Below, piece by piece: positions 8,601 through 16,870 of a DNA stretch of 64,000 bases; the stretch's first letter is position 1; the number at the start of each line of letters is the position of its first letter. Source of the stretch: Emergencia timonensis. Lineage in GTDB: Bacteria; Bacillota; Clostridia; Peptostreptococcales; Anaerovoracaceae. The position numbers and the translations under genes were made by a program. The DNA is taken from positions 1,426,001 to 1,490,000 of the forward strand of contig NZ_FLKM01000009.1 in NCBI RefSeq assembly GCF_900086585.1, written 5' to 3'. The notes under the pieces are model-generated. The model saw only the letters and a list, made by a program, of their open reading frames with translations. It did no database searches and was not told where the DNA came from.

Positions 8601-9443
8601 ATGTTTCGAAGAAAAAGAGAAATGGAAGCCCTTTCCCTGGTATTGGAGAAGTTGATTAATGATGAACCAATCGATAGCATGCAGGGTGATAAGGACACAC
8701 TGCCATCAAAAATCAGGCACCAAATGATCAGACTCTCTGACAAAATGAGAGGGAATGAAGAGCAGCTGATCAAAGACAGAGATGAAATCAAGGGATTGAT
8801 TAGTGAAATCGCCCACCAGTTGCGTAATCCTCTGGCTAATATGGAAGGGTATCTGCAGTTGCTGGAGGAAGGGGCGGGCAGCAGAGAGCGGGAGTCAGCC
8901 TATATCGACGCCATTGCAGTATCGGAGCGGAGAATTCGTTTTCTGACGGAAAGCTTTATTAAAATGGCCAGGCTGGAGAGCAAGGTCATCCAGATTAAAA
9001 AAGAATCGGCGGATCTGAAAAAGACCCTGCTTCGCAGTATCCTGCAGGTCCAGGGGGCGGCAGTAGAGAAGAAGATTGATATTCGGCTGCAGATGGATGA
9101 GAATCTGCGGATTCCTCACGATGCAAATTGGCTCAGTGAAGCCGTATTCAACCTCCTGGACAACAGCATCAAATATTCTTCCTCCAGTTCCTATGTAGAC
9201 ATGAAGGCAGAGGTCAACGAAATGTTCGCAGAGATTTCGGTGACAGATTCTGGCATAGGAATTGAACAGGGGGAAGAAAACTTGATTTTTCAGCGATTTT
9301 ACCGAGGCAAAAAGGTTACCAGCCAGGAAGGCTTTGGACTGGGGTTATATCTGACAAGAGAAATCGTGCTCCAGCACCAGGGGTTTATGAAAGTCACTCG
9401 TCTGGAGGAAGGCATGAAGATTTCCATATTTCTGCCGGCTTAA
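8601..9443 (+). CDS. Sensor histidine kinase without membrane segments
   Basis: This 280-residue kinase has the phosphorylatable H72 in SEIAHQLRNPLANM, N-box NLLDNSIKY, G1 DSGIGIE and G2 GFGLGLYL. The first 60 residues are charged and helical, with no hydrophobic segment long enough to span the membrane, so it should be cytosolic or tethered through a partner. An open frame extends 26 codons upstream into the regulator gene, but GGGAAG at 8593-8598 supports the ATG at 8601. The missing sensor domain suggests that the signal comes from the adjacent ABC transporter, as in flux-sensing BceS-type systems, although BceS kinases normally have two membrane helices. Confidence 0.88.
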   Translation: MFRRKREMEALSLVLEKLINDEPIDSMQGDKDTLPSKIRHQMIRLSDKMRGNEEQLIKDRDEIKGLISEIAHQLRNPLANMEGYLQLLEEGAGSRERESAYIDAIAVSERRIRFLTESFIKMARLESKVIQIKKESADLKKTLLRSILQVQGAAVEKKIDIRLQMDENLRIPHDANWLSEAVFNLLDNSIKYSSSSSYVDMKAEVNEMFAEISVTDSGIGIEQGEENLIFQRFYRGKKVTSQEGFGLGLYLTREIVLQHQGFMKVTRLEEGMKISIFLPA

Positions 9444-9551
9444 AGGCACAGCAGCTTGCCATTTTTATTATGCAGGAAATATCGATGAAGTCGATATTGA
9501 CGGAATATAAAAGAACGTACCTTGCGAAGAATCGCCCCTTGGGGGCGACAT

Positions 9552-9594
9552 GTGGAAATAGGAATCTCTGATTCCGTCATTTCCACGTTTTTTT
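9552..9594 (+). terminator. Terminator between kinase and ABC transporter genes
   Basis: GTGGAAAT pairs with ATTTCCAC around an inner GGAATC/GATTCC stem and is followed by seven T residues. A second G+C-rich hairpin (TCGCCCC TTG GGGGCGA, 9532-9548) lies just upstream. The pair separates the two-component genes from the transporter genes and could act as a simple terminator or as a regulated attenuator. Confidence 0.7.
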
Positions 9595-9660
9595 ATGTTT
9601 GTGATTAGTTTGTTAGTAGTTGCTGCTATGATGAACATATAAGGCAATAGGAGGTCAGAA

Positions 9661-10323
9661 ATGGAAATACTAAAAACAACGGACTTAAAGAAGATATACC
9701 AGGCACCGTCAGGTGAAGTAAGAGCTTTAGACGGCGTCAATATCTCTATAGCGGAAGGGGAATTTGTGGCGATCATCGGCTCTTCTGGAAGCGGCAAGAC
9801 GACGCTGCTCAATATGCTGGGCGGCCTGGATTATCCCACCAGCGGTGAGATAATCGTCAGAGAGAGAAATTTGGCTGAGCTAAAAAATGAAGAGCTGACC
9901 GTCTTTCGCAGAAGGAACATCGGCTTTGTCTTTCAGAACTACAATTTGCTGCCCATTCTCAATGTCAGCGAGAATATTACCCTGCCCTTGAAGCTGGACG
10001 GTTTGGGACAGGATTTGAATTTCTTCGACCAGATTGTGGACAGTTTAAAATTGCGGGAGAAATTGTACAGTATGCCAAGTACTTTATCAGGCGGGCAGCA
10101 GCAGAGAGTGGCCATCGCCAGGGCTCTGTCCATGAAGCCGGCAGTTATTTTAGCCGACGAGCCTACGGGTAATTTGGATTCAAAGACGGGCATCGAGGTG
10201 GTAGGTTTGTTAAAGGCCAGCGCCGCTAAATTCAATCAGACCATCGTGGTCGTCACCCACAACGAGGAAATCGCCCAGATGGCAGATCGGATGATTCGCA
10301 TCGAAGATGGGAAGGTCAGGTGA
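9661..10323 (+). CDS. ABC transporter ATP-binding protein (MacB/LolD/BceA-like)
   Basis: This 220-residue ATPase has Walker A GSSGSGKTT, Q-loop FVFQNYNLLP, signature LSGGQQQR, Walker B ILADEPTGNLDS and the switch His in VVVTHN. The DEPTGNLDS form is typical of ATPases that partner FtsX-type mechanotransmission permeases. The stop overlaps the GTG start of the permease gene, so the two are translationally coupled. Its position after a two-component system suggests peptide antibiotic sensing, detoxification or envelope maintenance. Confidence 0.93.
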   Translation: MEILKTTDLKKIYQAPSGEVRALDGVNISIAEGEFVAIIGSSGSGKTTLLNMLGGLDYPTSGEIIVRERNLAELKNEELTVFRRRNIGFVFQNYNLLPILNVSENITLPLKLDGLGQDLNFFDQIVDSLKLREKLYSMPSTLSGGQQQRVAIARALSMKPAVILADEPTGNLDSKTGIEVVGLLKASAAKFNQTIVVVTHNEEIAQMADRMIRIEDGKVR

Positions 10324-12881
10324 GAGGGATGAGAAATAACAATCAAGAGATCATCCGCCTGCTTGCCCTGGAAAGTTACAGAGAGAATCGGGGGCGAAAC
10401 CGGATTCTCATCGGTGCGGTGGCTTTTGTCGTCATCATGCTCTTCGGCGTCTTCAGCCTCTCTATCGGCAAAATTGAAGCAGATTATCTGCTATATATGA
10501 GAAATGCCGGTACGGCAGCTTATACGACCTTGGAGCGGCCCACAGAAAAACAAACAGATATGATTAACGCTCTCAGTTATATCAAGGAGACTGGAACCTC
10601 TGTATATCTGGGAACTGCCGATGCTTTTACCTGTGAGGTTTTAGACGAGAATGCCTATGAGATCATGCAGCGTCCCGCCTATACTGATATCCACGGTGCT
10701 TATCCGTCAGAAGAAGACGAACTGATGCTGCCGATGCGGGCATTGACGCAGATCGGTATAGAAGAACCGGAACTGAATATGAAAATAGAGGTAAAGCTGA
10801 AACTGGACAGCGGGAAAACGATTGAGAAAACCTTTCGTCTTTCAGGGTATTATACGGAGTATGTGGATCCTTCTGTGGCGCCGCCGCGGGGATTTTGTTC
10901 TCAGAAGCTCTTGGATACCTTGGCTATCGACAGGGCAGAGAACTCTCTTCTTCTGATCCAGCAGAATGATCGGCTGGAAGATGAATTGATAGAAGAGAAG
11001 CTGTATGACGATGTGCCCATGAGAGACGATACCCAGCAATTCTTCGGCGGAAATTCCATGTCCTATCAATCCGTCTACGACTTAGCGGGCGGTTTTGACA
11101 CCGCGTTATTACTGGTGGCAGTGATTTTAATCGGCGCATATCTGCTGCTGAACAACGTGTTGCAGATTTCCCTAAACCGGGATATTCGTCAGTACGGTCT
11201 GCTGAAGACCTTAGGGACTACAAAATATCAGCTGCGGCGTATCGTTTACCGTCAGGTGGCGAGGACGGTCCTCTGGGGCTGTATCATCGGTACGGCTGCT
11301 GGCAGTGCAGTGACCTTGCTACTAATACCAAAGCTGCTTTCCAGCATGTATCTTTATGGTCTGGGCAGCGCGTCGGCTATGATCGCGTTTAAACCCTGTA
11401 TTTTGATTTCCTCTATTGTCTTTGGCGCTGCGGTAACCTTTTTCAGTGCTGCCATGGCCATGAGAAAGGTCATCAAAATGTCTCCTGTGGAAGCGGCGAA
11501 GTATACGGAGCAGGTGACGGAAAGCAAGAAAAAAGAGAGTCGGGCGTTGAACGGCGGAAATGCCGCTCATATGGCCTGGAGAAATATTTTCCGCTTTCGC
11601 AAGCGATTCTTTATCACCGTACTGTCACTATTTTTGGGGATTACCATTTCTCTTGGCGCAGTGGTTCTTTCTAAGGGAACCGATCAAACCAATCGGATTA
11701 ATTATGAGAATGCTGATTTCAGCATCATATCCCATATGACTGCCATGCAGGTAGAAAGTTACAGTGATCAGGATGTTTTTTTAAAAGATGATCTAAAGGA
11801 AAAAGTAGAGAATCTGCCCGGCATTAAAGAGGAAGAAGTGGTTCACGGCGGCTATGGCAGAGTCTTCACCGACGAAGAGGCCCTTGCGCCGCGGATCGCC
11901 ACCTGGGGATATGAAGACAAGACATCCATTACCTTTGTCGTGCAGGCTTTGAGTGACGATATTCTGCATCAGATTAAGACTTTTACTGAAAAAGAGGAAT
12001 TGACCGTAGACGTGGATCAAGTGTTGGACGGAGACGGATTTATTATCTTACACTATCACAATTTATCCAAAATTATGACGGAAAAGAGTAAGAAAACCAT
12101 CGGTATGCCCATGAATATCTATAACTTGGCAGGAAAAAAGACAACCAGTCTTTCCTGCAGCGGTTATCTGGATTTTACGAAGAAGGGTCTGCCTAAGTTT
12201 AAGACCACTTGGAACGGCGGCGGTATCTTATACCTTCTCACCAGTGAAGAAACCTTTCAAAAGATGAACTTGACCGAGCAGACCTTCGGTATCGAGCTCA
12301 ATGTCAGACCAGAACTGGAACCGCTGCTGAAGAAAAAGCTGAACGGATATATTGCAGATTACAATCAGAATCTGCAGCAGAAAAGTAAGCTGGGCGCAAA
12401 TACGGCAGGACAAGAGATGCTGCTGCTTAATGCGAAATCTGACGTGATGAAATCGGCCAAAGATTATATCACATCCAGCAGGATCGTTTTGGGTGCACTC
12501 TGCGCTATTTTAATTCTCATGGGTCTGGTCAACTACGTCAACGTAACAATGACAGGGCTGACCATGCGGAGAAGAGAATTTGCCGTCATGGAGAGCATTG
12601 GACAGACACGCAGGCAGCTGCGAAAAATATTGCTCATGGAAGGCCTCTTCTACAGTCTTATCGTAACAGCGGTGACTATGACTGCGGGAAGCGGCGCCCT
12701 GTTCGCTCTCCGATGGATTATGAAGCAGAGAATCACCTATTTTGTGTTCAGCTATCCGTGGACCGGGCTGGCAGTCTGCATCGGCGCCTTGTTTTTGATC
12801 TGTATCTGCGTGCCGCTTCTGATGTATAAAAAAGCGGAGAAGGAAAGTATCATCGAGCGGCTGCGCTGTTATACGGAGTAA
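10320..12881 (+). CDS. FtsX-type ABC transporter permease (two-module, MacB/BceB-like)
   Basis: This 853-residue protein has an N-terminal membrane segment (about residues 25-50), an extracytoplasmic domain, a block of FtsX helices (about 265-390), a second single helix (about 430), another large soluble domain, and a final three-helix FtsX block. The duplicated layout is that of two-FtsX-domain permeases. The preferred start is GTG at 10320, overlapping the ATPase stop as GTGA; an ATG at 10329 is the alternative. Such permeases do not conduct substrate across the membrane but transmit ATPase-driven movement. The ligand is unknown; bacitracin-type resistance is one possibility. Confidence 0.88.
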   Translation: MRGMRNNNQEIIRLLALESYRENRGRNRILIGAVAFVVIMLFGVFSLSIGKIEADYLLYMRNAGTAAYTTLERPTEKQTDMINALSYIKETGTSVYLGTADAFTCEVLDENAYEIMQRPAYTDIHGAYPSEEDELMLPMRALTQIGIEEPELNMKIEVKLKLDSGKTIEKTFRLSGYYTEYVDPSVAPPRGFCSQKLLDTLAIDRAENSLLLIQQNDRLEDELIEEKLYDDVPMRDDTQQFFGGNSMSYQSVYDLAGGFDTALLLVAVILIGAYLLLNNVLQISLNRDIRQYGLLKTLGTTKYQLRRIVYRQVARTVLWGCIIGTAAGSAVTLLLIPKLLSSMYLYGLGSASAMIAFKPCILISSIVFGAAVTFFSAAMAMRKVIKMSPVEAAKYTEQVTESKKKESRALNGGNAAHMAWRNIFRFRKRFFITVLSLFLGITISLGAVVLSKGTDQTNRINYENADFSIISHMTAMQVESYSDQDVFLKDDLKEKVENLPGIKEEEVVHGGYGRVFTDEEALAPRIATWGYEDKTSITFVVQALSDDILHQIKTFTEKEELTVDVDQVLDGDGFIILHYHNLSKIMTEKSKKTIGMPMNIYNLAGKKTTSLSCSGYLDFTKKGLPKFKTTWNGGGILYLLTSEETFQKMNLTEQTFGIELNVRPELEPLLKKKLNGYIADYNQNLQQKSKLGANTAGQEMLLLNAKSDVMKSAKDYITSSRIVLGALCAILILMGLVNYVNVTMTGLTMRRREFAVMESIGQTRRQLRKILLMEGLFYSLIVTAVTMTAGSGALFALRWIMKQRITYFVFSYPWTGLAVCIGALFLICICVPLLMYKKAEKESIIERLRCYTE

Positions 12882-13022
12882 TATCGTAATAATTTCGTAA
12901 GACATCGTTCACCGTTTCATCACAAAATCATACCTATATACTACATAAATTTTCTGTATAATTGAACTGTCAAAAGGGGTTATAGAAAAAACTGAGACAG
13001 CTTAAACTGTCGGGAGGGAATT

Positions 13023-13154
13023 ATGAGTGATAAAATGAGTGATAAAGAAAAGAGGGATTTGATTTATTTATGGCTGTTAAAGCATGCACATGAGAAATCT
13101 AGTACTATTACAATGATGAAATCGTGGACTTTGGAACCTCAGAAGTACATATAG
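13023..13154 (+). CDS. Small hypothetical protein (43 aa)
   Basis: The frame starts MSDKMSDKEKRDLIYLW and ends QKYI; it is charged and helical at the N-terminus with no membrane segment. It has a very good GGGAGGGAATT ribosome binding site, a TATAAT box at 12957-12962 upstream, and a rho-independent terminator 10 nt after its stop, so it looks like a genuine monocistronic unit rather than chance. The repeated MSDK at the N-terminus is notable. It resembles no family I can name and might be the remnant of a longer gene. The rest of the 12882-13216 gap holds only this unit and its signals. Confidence 0.45.
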   Translation: MSDKMSDKEKRDLIYLWLLKHAHEKSSTITMMKSWTLEPQKYI

Positions 13155-13163
13155 AAATGAAAG

Positions 13164-13204
13164 AGGGGCTATCACAAAAGGGATTATGTGATAGCTCCTT
13201 TTCA
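13164..13204 (+). terminator. Terminator downstream of the 43-aa gene
   Basis: GAGGGGCTATCACA pairs with TGTGATAGCTCCTTTT (one G-U pair) around an AAAGGGATTA loop. Its U-tract suits the plus strand. It ends 12 nt before the 3' end of the convergent DUF917 gene and may also help end that transcript. Confidence 0.75.
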
Positions 13205-13216
13205 TTAGAGAGCAGG

Positions 13217-14326
13217 TTACCTACTGCTGTCAAAGGGCACGTAGTCTGCATCGATACCGAAATATCTAGGGCCAAAGACTTCTAGTCCTTTTTGGCACCG
13301 CCACATTTCTGGAGCAGGGAGCGCCAGAACATTCATCTCATCACCGATTTGGAAATCCGGCGTGGTCATAGGAAGTCCATTCTTATCAATCATGCAGATG
13401 AGATCCGGCACAGTAATATCGATCGATCCATTTCGATAAGATGCGATGTTTTCATTCTTGAAAGTAATCTGATATTCCTCCCCCTGGTAAGCATCAATGC
13501 CTGCCAGATAAATGTCACCAAACTGGAAACCATCACGAAGTTCCCACGGCATGTCAGTGACTGTGCCGTGAAAAAGAACTTTCCCTCCCATCTTGGAGGC
13601 AATCTGAGCAGTGACCGTCAGACCTGATGTATTAGTCTCCTGGGCTTTGCGAAGCAATTGTCCGATTTCAAGAGCATAGCTGATAGCACCAGGAATGATG
13701 GCTTCACGATATTGCTTACCTGTCATAGGATGATCACAGACACTGATATCGTCGCCGCTGACTGTGGCAATAGATCGTACCAGAGTTTCAATGCGAAAGT
13801 CGTCAATCATATCTTTCAAAATCATGACTTCGCCAAACTTTGTGACCACGGCCATCGGGTCGCTTCGCAGTCCCTTGAGATAAAAAGTGGACTGTGACAG
13901 TTCCGGCACAGAGCGGCCCGCTGGATCGCCGTCTGCCAGAGGAATGCCCAGGAGACAGGCGATATGTAAGGCCTCTGCCGTGTTCATACCACCCAGCTCA
14001 GAAGATGACACTGCAAAGAATTTATGTCCGATCTCCTTCTCCAAGGTCTGAAAAGCAACGACAGCCGAGGCCTCGACTTTTGGAAGCCTGTCAAGATCTG
14101 GTGGAAGCTCTGCACCTACAGCGGCAGGAGCCCCGCAGCCGTAGGGAATGGTGATGTATGCGTCATCGGGGATTTCATCTAAATCAGCAAGCATCAGAGT
14201 TCTGTTCATTTCAAAATCCTCTTTCATAATGTCAAAACCGTGTTCAATTTTGCCGCCGCCGCCCGTTCCCAGGACGGTACAGCCGTACAATAAATCTATC
14301 ATATCTTGTTTATTTAATTCTTTCAT
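13217..14326 (-). CDS. DUF917 family protein (S-methyl-thiohydantoin desulfurase/hydantoinase-like), paralogue A
   Basis: This 369-residue protein of the DUF917 family starts KELNKQDMIDLLYGCTVLGT and carries the hallmark GTGGGG, the ELGGMNTAEALHIACLLG segment and AGRSVPEL. Members are distantly related to HyuA-type hydantoinase/acetone carboxylase proteins and include an S-methyl-thiohydantoin desulfurase. A very similar paralogue lies 9 nt upstream in the same operon, along with an NCS1 permease. The pair may form a heteromeric enzyme acting on a hydantoin-like or other cyclic nitrogen compound taken up by the permease. The function is inferred from family and context only. Confidence 0.8.
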   Translation of the reverse strand: MKELNKQDMIDLLYGCTVLGTGGGGKIEHGFDIMKEDFEMNRTLMLADLDEIPDDAYITIPYGCGAPAAVGAELPPDLDRLPKVEASAVVAFQTLEKEIGHKFFAVSSSELGGMNTAEALHIACLLGIPLADGDPAGRSVPELSQSTFYLKGLRSDPMAVVTKFGEVMILKDMIDDFRIETLVRSIATVSGDDISVCDHPMTGKQYREAIIPGAISYALEIGQLLRKAQETNTSGLTVTAQIASKMGGKVLFHGTVTDMPWELRDGFQFGDIYLAGIDAYQGEEYQITFKNENIASYRNGSIDITVPDLICMIDKNGLPMTTPDFQIGDEMNVLALPAPEMWRCQKGLEVFGPRYFGIDADYVPFDSSR

Positions 14327-14335
14327 AGTTTTCTC

Positions 14336-15439
14336 CTAACGTTTTCTTTCATAAAATGGAATGTAATCTGTATCAATGCCGAAGTAGCGGGGGCCAAAGA
14401 TAGAAAGTCCTTTCTCTGTCGTCCATATTTCAGGAGCAGGCAGAGCGAAGACATTCATCTCATTACCGACGCTGAAATCCGGTGTTGTCATAGGCTGCCC
14501 TTCGTTGTCAACCATGCAGATAAGATCCGGTACGGTGACGTCGATTTTGCCGTTTCGATAGGATGCGATATTTTCGTTTTTAAAAGTGATTCTGTATTTT
14601 TCACTACTGTATTCTTTGATGCCGTCCAGGAAAATCTCTCCGTAGTCAAATCCATCGCGGCATTCCCAAGGCAGATCTGCTACAATCCCCCGAAACAGCA
14701 AGCAGCCGTCCATTGATTTTGCAATAGATTCCGCTACATCTAAGCCATTTTCCAAGGCCTTTCTGCCGATTTTTCCTATTTCCCAGGCATAGGAAATGGC
14801 ACCGGGGATAACAGATGCAGCATAGTCTTTACCCCTCATCGGGTGGTCACACACACTGATTTCATCACCGCTGACACAAGCCATAGCTCTGACTAGAGAC
14901 TCTGCCCGGAAATCATCTACGACGTCCTTTAATATGATGATGTCGCCAAAGTTTGTCGCCGCCGCCAAAGGGGTGATAGGTACTCCTTTTAAATAAAAAG
15001 TGGAGTGAATCAGTTCCGGCACAGACCGGCCTGCCGGATCTCCATCGGCTAAGGGAAGATGCAGAAGGCAGGCAACATGTAATGCCTCGGCCGTATTCAT
15101 GCCGCCTAGTTCCGTAGATGATACAGCAAAGATTTTTTTCCCCAGAAATTCTTCCAAACTTTGAAAAGCTAAAACTGCTGGTGAACCTTTCACGCGGGGA
15201 AGACCCTGGAAGCGGTTCTCCGGATTAGAAGAAGCAGACGGTGCGCCGCATCCGTAGGGAGAAGCTACGATTGCATCGTCTGGAATTTCGTCTAGTGATA
15301 CCAATTGCAGGCTACGGCCTTGTTCAAAGTCCTCTTTCATCATTGCAAGTCCCTCTGTCAGACTGCCGCCGCCTCCCGTTCCCAGGACGGCACAGCCATA
15401 GAGCAGATCGATGATGTCTTCCTTATATAACTTTTTCAT
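14336..15439 (-). CDS. DUF917 family protein, paralogue B
   Basis: This 367-residue paralogue shares most motifs with the neighbouring copy: LLYGCAVLGTGGGG, ELGGMNTAEALHVACLL, AGRSVPELIHSTFYLKG, CDHPM, ENIASYRNGKIDVTVPDLIC and a closing FGPRYFGID. An in-frame extension of 38 codons overlaps the permease gene, but GGGAGGG at the correct distance supports the ATG at 15439. It overlaps the permease reading frame by 17 nt, indicating translational coupling. The paralogues are close enough for recent tandem duplication yet differ along their length, which fits subunit or substrate specialisation. Confidence 0.8.
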   Translation of the reverse strand: MKKLYKEDIIDLLYGCAVLGTGGGGSLTEGLAMMKEDFEQGRSLQLVSLDEIPDDAIVASPYGCGAPSASSNPENRFQGLPRVKGSPAVLAFQSLEEFLGKKIFAVSSTELGGMNTAEALHVACLLHLPLADGDPAGRSVPELIHSTFYLKGVPITPLAAATNFGDIIILKDVVDDFRAESLVRAMACVSGDEISVCDHPMRGKDYAASVIPGAISYAWEIGKIGRKALENGLDVAESIAKSMDGCLLFRGIVADLPWECRDGFDYGEIFLDGIKEYSSEKYRITFKNENIASYRNGKIDVTVPDLICMVDNEGQPMTTPDFSVGNEMNVFALPAPEIWTTEKGLSIFGPRYFGIDTDYIPFYERKR

Positions 15440-16703
15440 TTTTATTTCCCTCCCTGGACTTTGATGGAATGAACTTTTCAGCAATGTAATATACGGCCAG
15501 TGAAAAGAGGATACCTGTATATGCGTATCCGACCAAATATGCGAGAACGGCACCGATGCCCCAGCTTATAATACCTGCCCAGTTTATACCTTCTACAGAA
15601 TGCCATTTTTTTGGATTGCCTTTCCCTACCAGCCAGTAATCTGCCATCATAGCGCCGCCTACCGGACACACTAGGAATGCCAGAAAACTTAAGAAGGATT
15701 CGATATGATCTAATATTCCAAAGGCACCCAGCAGCGTTCCTATGATTCCGGCAACGACGGTAACCTCACGCCTTCTGTTATCTGGCAGGTTGAAGGCCAT
15801 GACCACATCCAAGCCACCGCTGTAGATATTAGATGAGTTAGTCGTCCATGTGGACAAAATGATGGAGAGAATTCCAATGACAGGAAGACCTACCTGGATC
15901 AAAACCAGACTGATGTCATACTCTCCCGATATCTTGGTTAAAACAGCGCCCAGAGAGAGTGTGATGACAGCTACCGGTAATACGCCCAGAATGGTTGATT
16001 TAGCAGTTTCTGCTCTGTTTTTTTGAAATCTTGCAACATCAGCGGCTGTTACCACTCCTACGGCGTAGAAATCAAAGGCAAGACTGACGCCGGCCATAAA
16101 TGACATGCTTCGCTCCACTTCTGCCGTTGCGGCTTCAAATCCGTACTGGCGGAAGGCCAGATAAGTACCTGCAGCCATGACGATTAAAAGAAATGGGATA
16201 GAAATGGCGTTGAGTTTTTCCATCGCCCGCATACCATATACGGCGGTAATCAGCATAATCATGCCCCACAATATGTTTGAAGCGATAAGTGGGATATGTA
16301 AACCAAAGGTTTCTGCCATGAAGTTAGTAAATGCGTCGCCGCAGATTTCATTGGTTATACCGAACCAACCGATGAGGTTGATAGCAAATACTACACTGAC
16401 TAGATATCTTGCGCCTTTCTTGCCGAAAGAAGATTCAGAGAGTGTACAGGAGGCGATGCCCAGGTCAGACCCTTGAAAGCCGATAATTGTCATCAATACG
16501 ACCACGATCAAATTACCCAGTGTACCTGCGAGAATGGCTTCGCCAAGAGGCATCGCTTCTGCCAGCAGTGCGCCCTCTAAAAAAGAGGATGCACAGACAC
16601 AGATCCCGGCCTGTACCAGAGCAAGGGAGACCCATCCCTGCCTTTCTTTTGCTGGTATGGGAGTAAGTGCGTTGGCTTCAACATGTCTATTGTTATTTTC
16701 CAT
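15423..16703 (-). CDS. NCS1 family permease (cytosine/purine/hydantoin type)
   Basis: This 426-residue membrane protein of the nucleobase:cation symporter-1 family begins with a cytosolic segment containing PAKERQGWVSLALVQAG, as in CodB-like members, followed by about twelve hydrophobic helices. NCS1 carriers import cytosine, purines, allantoin or hydantoins with Na+ or H+. The start at 16703 is favoured because AAGGAG lies 9 nt upstream; a start six codons earlier would place that site inside the gene. With two DUF917 enzymes downstream and a divergent PucR regulator, uptake of a cyclic ureide, hydantoin or pyrimidine is likely. Confidence 0.88.
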   Translation of the reverse strand: MENNNRHVEANALTPIPAKERQGWVSLALVQAGICVCASSFLEGALLAEAMPLGEAILAGTLGNLIVVVLMTIIGFQGSDLGIASCTLSESSFGKKGARYLVSVVFAINLIGWFGITNEICGDAFTNFMAETFGLHIPLIASNILWGMIMLITAVYGMRAMEKLNAISIPFLLIVMAAGTYLAFRQYGFEAATAEVERSMSFMAGVSLAFDFYAVGVVTAADVARFQKNRAETAKSTILGVLPVAVITLSLGAVLTKISGEYDISLVLIQVGLPVIGILSIILSTWTTNSSNIYSGGLDVVMAFNLPDNRRREVTVVAGIIGTLLGAFGILDHIESFLSFLAFLVCPVGGAMMADYWLVGKGNPKKWHSVEGINWAGIISWGIGAVLAYLVGYAYTGILFSLAVYYIAEKFIPSKSREGNKNEKVI

Positions 16704-16817
16704 AGTGTTAACTCCTTTCAAGATGATGATTAAAAGGAGTGTATCATTTTCAGATTATTTTGTCTTTGAACTGAAGAATAAGAATTTCTTTATTTTTAGT
16801 GATCGTGCACAAATACA

Positions 16818-16846
16818 TTGTGAATACTTCAGTGATGTGGTAGGAT
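16818..16846 (+). promoter_or_regulatory. Probable promoter of the pucR-type gene
   Basis: TTGTGA and TAGGAT are separated by 17 bp, ending 24 nt before the regulator start codon. It lies in the 167-bp divergent region shared with the permease operon, so both transcripts could be co-regulated here. Confidence 0.5.
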
Positions 16847-16870
16847 AAAGTCAACGGGGAGGTAAAAGCT

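Noticed and set aside
9610..9632. Promoter for the FtsX-type transporter genes (TTGTTA ... TATGAT)
   Set aside because: The spacer is only 11 bp; alternatives have too long a spacer, so I could not support a defined promoter here.
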